From the NCBI RefSeq assembly GCF_003403035.1, contig NZ_QURN01000011.1:1-64000 (forward strand): DNA of 64,000 nucleotides, read 5' to 3'. The translations under genes and the position numbers were made by a program. This stretch comes from Mesorhizobium denitrificans (GTDB lineage Bacteria > Pseudomonadota > Alphaproteobacteria > Rhizobiales > Rhizobiaceae). Position 1 is the first letter of the stretch. Each line of letters begins with the position of its first letter. Positions 55,625 through 64,000 of this stretch are shown piece after piece. The notes beneath the pieces were generated by a model. It was not told the DNA's origin. It saw only the letters and a program-made list of their open reading frames with translations, and did not search any database.

Positions 55625-56506
55625 TTATCCCTTGACCGCGCCGGCCATAAGGCCGCGAACGAAATAGCGCCCGGAGACGATGTAAACGATGAGGGTGGGG
55701 AGCGCCGCGAGGATCGCGCCCGCAAAGTGCACGTTGTATTCCTTCACGCCCGTCGATGAGTTGACGAGGTTGTTCAGCGCGACCGTGATGGGAATGGAGT
55801 CCACGCTGGAGAAGGACGAGCCGAAGAGGAAGTCGTTCCAGATATTGGTGAACTGCCAGATGACCGTGACGACGATGATCGGCCCCGAAGAGGGCAGCAG
55901 GATGCGCCGGAAAATCTGGAAGAAGGACGCACCGTCGATCTGGGCTGCGCGGATGAGTTCCGTCGGGAAGGCTTCATAATAGTTGCGGAAGAAAAGCGTC
56001 GTGAAGCCGAGGCCGTAGACCATATGGATCAGAATCAGGCCGGGAATGGAACCAGCCAATCCGAGTATGCCGAGGATGCGTGCGGACGGGATCAGCACGA
56101 TCTGGAATGGAATGAAGCAGGCAAGCAGCATGAGGCCGAAAACGAGGTTGTCGCCCTTGAAGCGCCATTTCGTCAGCACGTAGCCGTTCAGCGCGCCGAG
56201 AATGGTGGACAGCGCGACAGCTGGCGCGACCATCATGATCGAGTTCAGGAAGTATGGTTTCAGGCCGGTGGGCGACACGCCGATCTGCGCGGTGGACCAT
56301 GCCGAGCGCCACGGCTCGAAGGTCCATTGCTGCGGCAGCGACAGCATGTTGCCCTGACGGATTTCGTCCAGCGGCTTCAGCGAGTTCACCAGCATCACGT
56401 AGAGCGGCAGCAGGTAATAGATCGCGAACAGTATCAGCGCGCTGTAGATTATCGCGCGGGCAAAGATGCCGGTGCGCGCCGCGTTATCTTGAGACGGGAC
56501 GCTCAT
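55625..56506 (-). CDS. CUT1 sugar ABC transporter permease (second)
   Basis: A 293-residue permease with six helices. The EAA loop is ELIRAAQIDGASFFQIFRRI (about 197-216), and the C-terminus SGRYFVRGLMAGAVKG is typical of UgpE/MalG-type subunits. The start at 56506 overlaps the stop of the first permease (ATGA). The open frame extends upstream to 56653, but only as a shadow of that gene. Confidence 0.87.
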   Translation of the reverse strand: MSVPSQDNAARTGIFARAIIYSALILFAIYYLLPLYVMLVNSLKPLDEIRQGNMLSLPQQWTFEPWRSAWSTAQIGVSPTGLKPYFLNSIMMVAPAVALSTILGALNGYVLTKWRFKGDNLVFGLMLLACFIPFQIVLIPSARILGILGLAGSIPGLILIHMVYGLGFTTLFFRNYYEAFPTELIRAAQIDGASFFQIFRRILLPSSGPIIVVTVIWQFTNIWNDFLFGSSFSSVDSIPITVALNNLVNSSTGVKEYNVHFAGAILAALPTLIVYIVSGRYFVRGLMAGAVKG

Positions 56507-57420
56507 TGCTTTTTGCCTCCGCCGAGTTCGGAGTAGAGGTAGGGCACGATGATCGAGAAGATCATGATCATCATGATGATGGCTGACGATGCGCCCATGC
56601 CCATCTCGTTTCGTCCGAAGGTGAATTTCTGCATGAAGAGCGCCGGGGTCCATGTGGCCGTGCCGGGACCGCCGTCAGTCATGGCGACGACAAGGTCGTA
56701 AGACTTGATTGCAAGGTGCGCGAGCACGACGAAAGCAGACAGGAAAACCGGACGCATGAGCGGGATGATGATGCGGCGATAGATGGTGATCGTCGAGGCG
56801 CCGTCGATCTGCGCGGCCTTGATGACTTCGTTGTCTACACCGCGCAGGCCCGCGAGGAACATGGCCATGACAAAGCCGGATGATTGCCAGATCGCGGCGA
56901 TGACGATTGTGTAGATCGCCATTTTGCCGTCCTTGATCCAGCGGAATGAGAAGCTTTCCCAGCCCCACAGATGCATGACGTGTTCAAGGCCGATGCCGGG
57001 GTCGAGGAACCATTTCCACGCAACGCCGGTGACGATGAAGGACAGCGCCATCGGGTAAAGATAGATCGGGCGCAGCACACCTTCGCCGCGGATTTTCTGG
57101 TCGAGCAGAATGGCAAGGCCGAGGCCCAGAACACTGCATATGACGATGTAGAGGAAGGAGAAAATGGCGAGGTTTTTGAGCGACGTGATCCAGTTCGGGT
57201 GGTTGAACAAGCGCACGTAATTGTTGAAGCCGACCCAGGCGGAGAAGTCAGGCAGCAGCTTCGAGCCGGTGAAAGACAGCACCGCTGTGAACAGGATGAA
57301 CCCGTAAACGAACAGCAGGATAAGCGCGAAGCTCGGCGCAAGCACCAGCTTGGGCAGCCAGTCCTGCAAAGTTGCGCGCGGATTTTTCGCCGCCGTCTGC
57401 GCAGTAGTCGTCATTGCCAT
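56503..57420 (-). CDS. CUT1 sugar ABC transporter permease (first)
   Basis: A 305-residue permease, six helices, UgpA/MalF-type. The EAA loop is EVIKAAQIDGASTITIYRRI (about 202-221), and TDGGPGTATWTPALFMQKF follows. CAGGAGAACCGAAC precedes the ATG. A 250-bp gap with a palindromic repeat separates it from the binding-protein gene. Confidence 0.87.
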   Translation of the reverse strand: MAMTTTAQTAAKNPRATLQDWLPKLVLAPSFALILLFVYGFILFTAVLSFTGSKLLPDFSAWVGFNNYVRLFNHPNWITSLKNLAIFSFLYIVICSVLGLGLAILLDQKIRGEGVLRPIYLYPMALSFIVTGVAWKWFLDPGIGLEHVMHLWGWESFSFRWIKDGKMAIYTIVIAAIWQSSGFVMAMFLAGLRGVDNEVIKAAQIDGASTITIYRRIIIPLMRPVFLSAFVVLAHLAIKSYDLVVAMTDGGPGTATWTPALFMQKFTFGRNEMGMGASSAIIMMIMIFSIIVPYLYSELGGGKKQ

Positions 57421-57480
57421 GTTCGGTTCTCCTGTGGAGTGGAGAGTGCTTGATGAGGCGGTTTAGCGGGAGCGGTTGTG

Positions 57481-57642
57481 CTGCCCCTCACCTGCCTGCC
57501 GGCATCCTCTCCCCGCAAACGGGGAGAGGAGCGAAGCGGCTGCGCTGCAAACACTTTTCAGTGCCGCATTCGTTGCCCGTGTGCCTCAACGTTTCTGTCC
57601 CCCTCTCCCCTTTTACGGGGAGAGGGCAAGGGTGAGGGGCAG
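57481..57642. repeat. compound palindromic intergenic repeat
   Basis: Outer arms CTGCCCCTCACC (57481-57492) and GGTGAGGGGCAG (57631-57642) enclose two hairpins, CCTCTCCCC/GGGGAGAGG (about 57506-57529) and CCCTCTCCCC/GGGGAGAGGG (about 57601-57627). It belongs to the same family as the copies near 22.7 and 25.7 kb. It again lies between a binding-protein gene and its permease genes. Confidence 0.82.
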
Positions 57643-57667
57643 CGCCAAATGGGCGCGAACCGCTTCC

Positions 57668-58921
57668 TTAGCCCTTCGCAGCAGCGACGGCTTCAGCCAG
57701 AGCCGCAGCGGCGGCCTTGGAGTCCATCTCGCCGTTGAAGTGACGCGTGATGACGTCATACATCGCGTTCTTCACCGCAGCCGGGTTGGCGTGGCCGTGT
57801 GCCATCGAACCGAACAGCTTGCCGTTCTTGTCGGCTTCGGCGAGGTCAGCGATGGCCTTCTTGCCGCAATCGTCAAAAGCGGTGTTCGGAACGTCCGTAC
57901 GAGCCGGGGCCGAACCCTTGACCACGTTGAATGCCGACTGGAAGTCCGGGCTCTCAATGTCCGAAGCCATCAGGTCCTGAGCCTTCTTCTCCGCATCGCC
58001 AACCTTGAACATCATGAACTGGTCGGAGTTGAACGTGACGGCGCCCTGTGTGCCGGGGAAGCGGATGCAGACGAAATCAACGCCCGGCTTCTGGCCGGCC
58101 TTGAGGAATTCGCCCTTTGCCCAGTCACCCATGAACTGCATGCCTGCCTTGCCTTCGATGACCATTGCCGAAGCGAGGTTCCAGTCACGACCGGAGAAGT
58201 CGGCGTCCACATATTCGCGCAGCTTGGCCATATGATCGAACACTTCGACCATCTTGTCGCTGTTGAGCGCTGCCGGATCGAGATCGATCATCGACTGCTT
58301 GTAGAAGTCGGTGCCTTCAGCGAGGACGACCGCGTCGAAGATCGTCGCGTCCTGCCAAGCCTGACCACCGTGGCCGATTGGCGAAATGCCGTTGGCCTTC
58401 ATCTTGTCGAGAACGGCGATCAGCTCGTCCCACGTTTCAGGAGCCTTGCCGCCAGCAGCGTCGAGCGCCTTCTTGTTGATCCAGATCCAGTTGGTGGAGT
58501 GGACGTTCACCGGAGCGGCAATCCACTTGCCGTCATATTTGGAGAACTGCTGGAGGGCAGCCGGGATGACCTTGTCCCAACCTTCCTTGGTGGCGATGTC
58601 CGTCAGATCGCCGACAACGCCCTGCTTGGCCCAGTCAGTGATGTCGAAGCCGAGCGCCTGAACGGCGGTTGGCGGATCGCCTGCGGTGACGCGGGCGCGC
58701 AGCGCGGTCATGGCAGCTTCGCCGCCGCCGCCTGCAACCGGCATGTCCTTCCAGGTGACGCCCTGGCTTTCGAGCTTCTTCTTGAGAACGTCGAGAGCGG
58801 CAGCTTCGCCGCCAGACGTCCACCAGTGCAGCACTTCGACTTCGTCGGCGAATGACGGCGCGGCATAGCCGGCAGTCAGAGCACCTGAAAGCATTGTTCC
58901 GATCAGCAGTTTACGCAACAT
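57668..58921 (-). CDS. sugar ABC transporter substrate-binding protein
   Basis: A 417-residue CUT1 binding protein with a signal peptide (cleavage near residue 25, PSFADE). [34 protein letters not shown] and [12 protein letters not shown] are typical of glucose/oligosaccharide-type binding proteins such as GtsA. The start at 58921 follows GGGAGGTACTC. It defines the importer's specificity; the ligand is unknown but probably a sugar or glycoside. Confidence 0.87.
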   Translation of the reverse strand: MLRKLLIGTMLSGALTAGYAAPSFADEVEVLHWWTSGGEAAALDVLKKKLESQGVTWKDMPVAGGGGEAAMTALRARVTAGDPPTAVQALGFDITDWAKQGVVGDLTDIATKEGWDKVIPAALQQFSKYDGKWIAAPVNVHSTNWIWINKKALDAAGGKAPETWDELIAVLDKMKANGISPIGHGGQAWQDATIFDAVVLAEGTDFYKQSMIDLDPAALNSDKMVEVFDHMAKLREYVDADFSGRDWNLASAMVIEGKAGMQFMGDWAKGEFLKAGQKPGVDFVCIRFPGTQGAVTFNSDQFMMFKVGDAEKKAQDLMASDIESPDFQSAFNVVKGSAPARTDVPNTAFDDCGKKAIADLAEADKNGKLFGSMAHGHANPAAVKNAMYDVITRHFNGEMDSKAAAAALAEAVAAAKG

Positions 58922-58953
58922 GAGTACCTCCCTGAGTTGCGATTGCGCCCGGC

Positions 58954-60486
58954 TTAGCCGGGACGGTTCCCCACACTGGCCGCCCACCACGATGTGCGCG
59001 GACCTTTGTGAAATTGAATAGTCTTTTCCTCGGTGTAATCCTCCACCGCACGCTTGCCGAGCTCGCGCCCGATGCCGGATTGCTTGTAGCCACCGAACGG
59101 CAATTCAGGATAACCGTCCATGAAGGTGTTCACCCAGACGGTTCCTGTCCTGACCCCGCGCGCTACGGTCATGCATGTGTCAATGCTGGCGCTCCACACC
59201 CCGGCAGACAAACCATAGGGCGTATTGTTGGCGATGTGCAACGCCTCTTCAATCGTTTTAAAGGTGAGCACGGAAAGTACAGGGCCGAATACCTCTTCTG
59301 AAGCAATTGCCATGTCCGGTTTCACGCCGGAAACGATGGTTGGGGCAAGATAATCGCCTGCGTTGGATGTGGCGGGCTTGCCGCCTTCGGCCAAGATTGC
59401 GCCTTGCTGCTCTGCGATTTCCAGATAGCCGAGAATCTTGCCGAGATGGTCGTGCGAGATTATTGCGCCGACCTTGGTGCGCTCGTCCAGCGGATCGCCG
59501 ACCGGCACGGTTGCCGCGAGTGATTTGACGGCGGCGAGGAAATCGCTGGCGATGGCTTCGTGGACGATCAGGCGGCTGCCCGCATTGCAGCATTCGCCTG
59601 CGTTGAAGAAGCCGCCGAATACGGCTGCATCGGCGGCGGCTTCGAGATCGGCATCTGGGAAAACGATCTGGCCGTTCTTGCCGCCGAGTTCCATCGAGAC
59701 TTTTTTCAGGGACTGGGCCGCGGTAGCCATGGTGAGCTTGCCGACGCGCGTGGAGCCGGTGAAGGACACCATCTCGACGAGCGGATGGTTGACCATCGGC
59801 GCGCCGACATCACTGCCATAACCGACCACGATGTTTGCGACGCCTGCAGGTAGACCGGCTTCCATCAGGATTTCGCCAAGGACGAGGGTGGAGGCCGAGG
59901 TCATCTCGCTGGGCTTGACGACAGCGGTGCAGCCTGCGGCGAGCGCGAAAGGCAGCTTCTGGCTGACGATGAGAAACGGGAAGTTCCACGGCGTAATGAT
60001 GGAAACGACGCCGACTGGCTCACGCAAGACAACGCCGAGCATGGCGTCTCCGAGATTGCTGTAGGACTCGCCGTGCAGGGTGCGGGCAAGCGAGGCGGCG
60101 TAGCGCCAGATGTCGGCGGCGCCTGCGATTTCACCCCGCGCCTGCGCGATAGGCTTGCCGGATTCCAGCGCGTCGAGGCGGGCGATTTCCTCAAGGCGGC
60201 TTTCGATGAGATCAGCGGCGCGGAGCAGGATGGCGGCGCGTTCGCCAGCCTTCAAGCGCGGCCACGGACCAGTCTCGAATGCTTTATGCGCTGCCAGGAT
60301 CGCGCTTTCGACATCGACGCCGGAGGCGAGTGCATAGCGCGATACGGCAAAGCCGTGGCCCGGCGAGACGCGCTCGACGGTGCGCCCGTCAGCAGCGTCA
60401 ACGAATTTTCCGTCGATCAGAAGCTTGTAGGCGCGGGGGCCTGATTTGGCTTCTGCCGGAAGCTGGATGGAGAGGGGAGCGTTCAT
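58954..60486 (-). CDS. NAD(P)-dependent aldehyde dehydrogenase
   Basis: A 510-residue [13 protein letters not shown] (about 165-173), [17 protein letters not shown] with the general-base Glu (266) and the nucleophile Cys (about 300) in [11 protein letters not shown] are intact. It is of the betaine/aromatic-aldehyde dehydrogenase type. It would oxidise an aldehyde produced by one of the GMC enzymes to the acid used by the CoA-transferase (inference). The start is ATG 60486; TTG 60489 is adjacent. Confidence 0.87.
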   Translation of the reverse strand: MNAPLSIQLPAEAKSGPRAYKLLIDGKFVDAADGRTVERVSPGHGFAVSRYALASGVDVESAILAAHKAFETGPWPRLKAGERAAILLRAADLIESRLEEIARLDALESGKPIAQARGEIAGAADIWRYAASLARTLHGESYSNLGDAMLGVVLREPVGVVSIITPWNFPFLIVSQKLPFALAAGCTAVVKPSEMTSASTLVLGEILMEAGLPAGVANIVVGYGSDVGAPMVNHPLVEMVSFTGSTRVGKLTMATAAQSLKKVSMELGGKNGQIVFPDADLEAAADAAVFGGFFNAGECCNAGSRLIVHEAIASDFLAAVKSLAATVPVGDPLDERTKVGAIISHDHLGKILGYLEIAEQQGAILAEGGKPATSNAGDYLAPTIVSGVKPDMAIASEEVFGPVLSVLTFKTIEEALHIANNTPYGLSAGVWSASIDTCMTVARGVRTGTVWVNTFMDGYPELPFGGYKQSGIGRELGKRAVEDYTEEKTIQFHKGPRTSWWAASVGNRPG

Positions 60487-60497
60487 CAATGATATTC

Positions 60498-61268
60498 CTA
60501 TTCGCGCTCAAAAGCGGCAGCGCGCTTTTCCTTGAAGGCAGAGATGCCCGCCTGAAGATCACCCGTCATGGCGATGAAGCCGCTGGCGAGCGCTTCTGCA
60601 GCGTGGGAGACTTCCTCGCCCTCGGCTATGCCGATCATCATCTTGGCGGCTTCGGTTGCCAGCGGGCCGCGCGCTGCAATGCGCAACGCCCAAGCCCTGG
60701 CTTCTTCCAATGCGGATCCGGTTCGGAAAACCTTGTCCACGAGGCCGTGCAAGAGGGCTTCGTCGGCAAGGAAAATTTCGCCGCCAAGCGCCATGCGCCG
60801 AACGATCTGCGCGCCGAAACGACGGACAGTGCGCTGCGTACCGGACCAGCCGGGAACGACGCCGATGGAGGTTTCGGGCAGGCCAATTTTTACGTGCGAT
60901 TCGGCGACGCGGAAATCCGCGCAGGCCGCAAGCTCAAGCCCTCCGCCAAGGGCATGGCCTGAAAGCACAGCGATGACAGGTTGCCGGAGGCGCGCGAGAC
61001 GGTCGAATACGCGATGGCCGTGGCGCACCCATTTGATCTGGAAATCAGCGGCGGACAGCCTGGACCATGCCTCAACGTCGCCACCTGCACAAAAGCCTTT
61101 GCCCTCGCCGCGCAGAAGTACGACGCGCGCGTCGGACTGTTCGGCGGCGTCGAGCGCGGCGTTGAGGGCGTCGAGCATCGCAATGTCGAGCGCGTTGAAT
61201 TTTTCAGGACGGCGCAAGGTGATGGTGCCGATTGGCCCATTCTGCTCGAAGGTTACAAGATCAGCCAT
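60498..61268 (-). CDS. enoyl-CoA hydratase/isomerase family protein
   Basis: A 256-residue crotonase. The oxyanion-hole segments are GKGFCAGGDVEAW (about 57-69) and SGHALGGGLELAACAD. Both catalytic glutamates of hydratases are present, in GGGLELA and LPETSIGVVPG. The start at 61268 overlaps the CoA-transferase stop by 8 bp. The spurious 14-residue upstream extension was dropped. Context implies it acts on an acyl-CoA made by the transferase. Confidence 0.87.
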   Translation of the reverse strand: MADLVTFEQNGPIGTITLRRPEKFNALDIAMLDALNAALDAAEQSDARVVLLRGEGKGFCAGGDVEAWSRLSAADFQIKWVRHGHRVFDRLARLRQPVIAVLSGHALGGGLELAACADFRVAESHVKIGLPETSIGVVPGWSGTQRTVRRFGAQIVRRMALGGEIFLADEALLHGLVDKVFRTGSALEEARAWALRIAARGPLATEAAKMMIGIAEGEEVSHAAEALASGFIAMTGDLQAGISAFKEKRAAAFERE

Positions 61269-62847
61269 TGGCGGCTCCCGTAAGGTCGAGGCCGATATGT
61301 GCTTCGCCAAACAGTGCCTGCGGCGTGGTGCGCAAATCCTTGGCGATCAGCAGCGGGATTTCCGACTGAGCCAGCACGTCGCGTTCGAGGTTCACGCCGG
61401 GCGCGATTTCCGTGACCATGAGGCCATCTGGCGTCAGCTTCATGACGCAACGCTCGGTGACATAGGTGATGTCCTGCCCCTGCGCGACGGCACGCTTGCC
61501 AGAGAAAGAGATGTGCTCGACCTCCTCCACGATCTTCTTGACCTTGCCCTCCTGATCGATGCGCAGGCCGCCATCTGAGATGGACAGCTTTGCGCCTGCA
61601 TTGAAGAAGCCGGAGAACACGACCTTCTTGGCGCGGGAGGTGATGTCAACAAAGCCGCCTGCGCCTGCCGTGACATGTGGGCGAGCGGAGAGGCGCGAGA
61701 CGTTGACACAGCCGTGGCGGTCGATTTGCAGGAAGGAGAGCAGCGAGGCATCGAAGCCGCCTGCCTGAAAATAGATGAATTGATGCGGCGAAGGCATGAT
61801 GGCCTCGGCATTGGATGCGCAGCCGAACTTGAAGTCCAGCAGCGGAACGCCGCCTACAGCGCCCTGCTCGATGACCCATGTGACCTTGCCGTGCTGGCCT
61901 TCTTCCAGAAGGATGCGCGGCACGTTTGCCGAAATGCCGAAGCCAATGTTGACCGCCCAGCCGTCGCGCAATTCCATCGCGACGCGACGGGCAATGACCT
62001 TCTGGATGTTGAGTTCCGGAGTGCGGAAGGTCGAGAGCGGGCGGAAAATCTCGCCGGAAATCGCGGGGTCGTATGGCGTCTGCGTGGTCTGCAACTGGTC
62101 GGGATCGACAACGATGTGATCGACCAGAACGCCGGGCACGCGCACATCATGCGGCTTGAGCGTGCCGTTTTCGACGACGCGCTTGACCTGAGCGATGACG
62201 ACACCGCCATTGTTGCGCGCAGCAAGCGCCTGTTCCAGTGCGCCGAGATAAGCGCCTTCGTGCTCGTAAGTAAGGTTGCCGCGCTCATCCGCAGTGGTGG
62301 CGCGGATGATCGAGACATGCGGCGCAATGGCCGGGAAGTAGAGCCATTCCTCGCCGTCGAACTGCTCTATGCGCACGACCGGATCGCTCGCAGCGTCGTT
62401 CATGGCGCAACCTTGATGGCGCGGGTCGACAAAGGTATCGAGGCCGACCTTGGTCAACACGCCGGGACGCTTGGCGGCGGCTTCGCGGTGCATATCGAAC
62501 AAAATGCCGGAGGGGATGTTGTAGGCGGCAACCTCATTGCTTCCGATCATCTGCCAGATGAGCGGCGGCTCGGCGGAAGAAGGGCCGGACGGATATGAGC
62601 CGCACAGCGTCTTTTTCAGGAGGCCCGGCTTGGCGAGATGATCGATGCCCTTGATGCCCGACATGTCGCCCGCCGCGATGGGGTGCAGTGTGGTGATGTC
62701 GCGCGGATGGCCTTCGGCCTCAAAGCGCTTACCGATGGCGGCCAGCATCGCATCCGGGCAGCCAAGGCCGCTGGATGACGAAACGGAGACAATCGCGCCA
62801 TCCGCTATGAGCTTTGCAGCTTTTTCGAAAGTGGTCTGCTTGCTCAC
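61261..62847 (-). CDS. acyl-CoA:carboxylate CoA-transferase (YdiF-like)
   Basis: A 528-residue fused-subunit class I CoA-transferase. The active-site Glu lies in VIEQGAVGGVP (about residue 327), matching the E-x-G-x-[IV]-G-G-V-P site of propionate CoA-transferase and YdiF. GSYPSGPS and GFVDITSRAKKVVFSG (trimmed) are family features. The GTG start at 62847 gives MSKQTTFEKA; a TTG at 62853 is possible. It would activate a free acid by swapping CoA from acetyl- or succinyl-CoA. Confidence 0.85.
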   Translation of the reverse strand: MSKQTTFEKAAKLIADGAIVSVSSSSGLGCPDAMLAAIGKRFEAEGHPRDITTLHPIAAGDMSGIKGIDHLAKPGLLKKTLCGSYPSGPSSAEPPLIWQMIGSNEVAAYNIPSGILFDMHREAAAKRPGVLTKVGLDTFVDPRHQGCAMNDAASDPVVRIEQFDGEEWLYFPAIAPHVSIIRATTADERGNLTYEHEGAYLGALEQALAARNNGGVVIAQVKRVVENGTLKPHDVRVPGVLVDHIVVDPDQLQTTQTPYDPAISGEIFRPLSTFRTPELNIQKVIARRVAMELRDGWAVNIGFGISANVPRILLEEGQHGKVTWVIEQGAVGGVPLLDFKFGCASNAEAIMPSPHQFIYFQAGGFDASLLSFLQIDRHGCVNVSRLSARPHVTAGAGGFVDITSRAKKVVFSGFFNAGAKLSISDGGLRIDQEGKVKKIVEEVEHISFSGKRAVAQGQDITYVTERCVMKLTPDGLMVTEIAPGVNLERDVLAQSEIPLLIAKDLRTTPQALFGEAHIGLDLTGAANG

Positions 62848-62849
62848 AA

Positions 62850-64000
<1,151 letters not shown>

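Noticed and set aside
50591-60486. Glycine betaine synthesis (betA/betB) operon
   Set aside because: One GMC and one ALDH are BetA/BetB-like, but they are separated by a sugar importer, and the cluster carries a LacI regulator, CoA-transferase and hydratase with no betI or choline transporter.

Overview
The window reads as a chromosomal segment of an alphaproteobacterium of the order Hyphomicrobiales, most likely near Brucella/Ochrobactrum. This is inferred from the gene families (smoEFGK/mtlK polyol operon, PrsDE-type secretion, DUF5996, DUF2793, SorC control), from the GC-rich codon use, and from rhizobial-type palindromic intergenic repeats. No rRNA, tRNA, CRISPR array or replication origin was recognised.

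Layout. 0-3.5 kb is accessory DNA: small hypothetical genes, a HEPN-like protein, a ribbon-helix-helix regulator with a repeat operator across its own start codon, a gene broken by an in-frame stop, and an acidic repeat protein. 3.6-13.9 kb holds housekeeping and transport genes: a fosmidomycin-resistance-type MFS pump, a UBP zinc finger protein, DUF5996, chromate transporter, TspO, a Ca2+/H+ antiporter, malonyl-CoA synthetase, alkaline phosphatase and an SRPBCC protein. An IS630-type element (14.2-15.35 kb) with TA target duplications and a -1 frameshift site follows.

15.6-19.8 kb is a minus-strand inositol-type module: a CUT2 ABC importer plus inositol 2-dehydrogenase. It is divergent from a SorC regulator and the sorbitol/mannitol operon smoEFGK-mtlK-HAD-FGGY kinase (20.0-29.5 kb). 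29.6-35.0 kb is a type I secretion cassette: a BapA-prefix/BspA-repeat/RTX surface protein opposite its ABC exporter and membrane fusion protein. 35.1-46.4 kb joins a DUF2793 protein to a surface polysaccharide locus (wbpA, flippase, asparagine-synthase-like amidotransferase, polymerase-like protein, glycosyltransferase, wbpB, wbpD and a convergent wbpE). These encode the route to a UDP-2,3-diacetamido-glucuronic acid.

46.4-50.6 kb is a regulatory stretch: an orphan strong terminator that may end a small RNA, two overlapping AraC-type paralogues behind a near-consensus promoter, an XRE antitoxin-like protein and a small hypothetical gene. 50.6-64 kb is one long minus-strand cluster. It begins beyond the right edge with a LacI-type regulator, then Gfo/Idh oxidoreductase, CoA-transferase, enoyl-CoA hydratase, aldehyde dehydrogenase, a CUT1 sugar importer, a GMC oxidoreductase, an SDR and a second GMC oxidoreductase. 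Coupling a sugar importer to alcohol-to-acyl-CoA chemistry is the best candidate here for an undescribed catabolic system. Its substrate cannot be read from the sequence.
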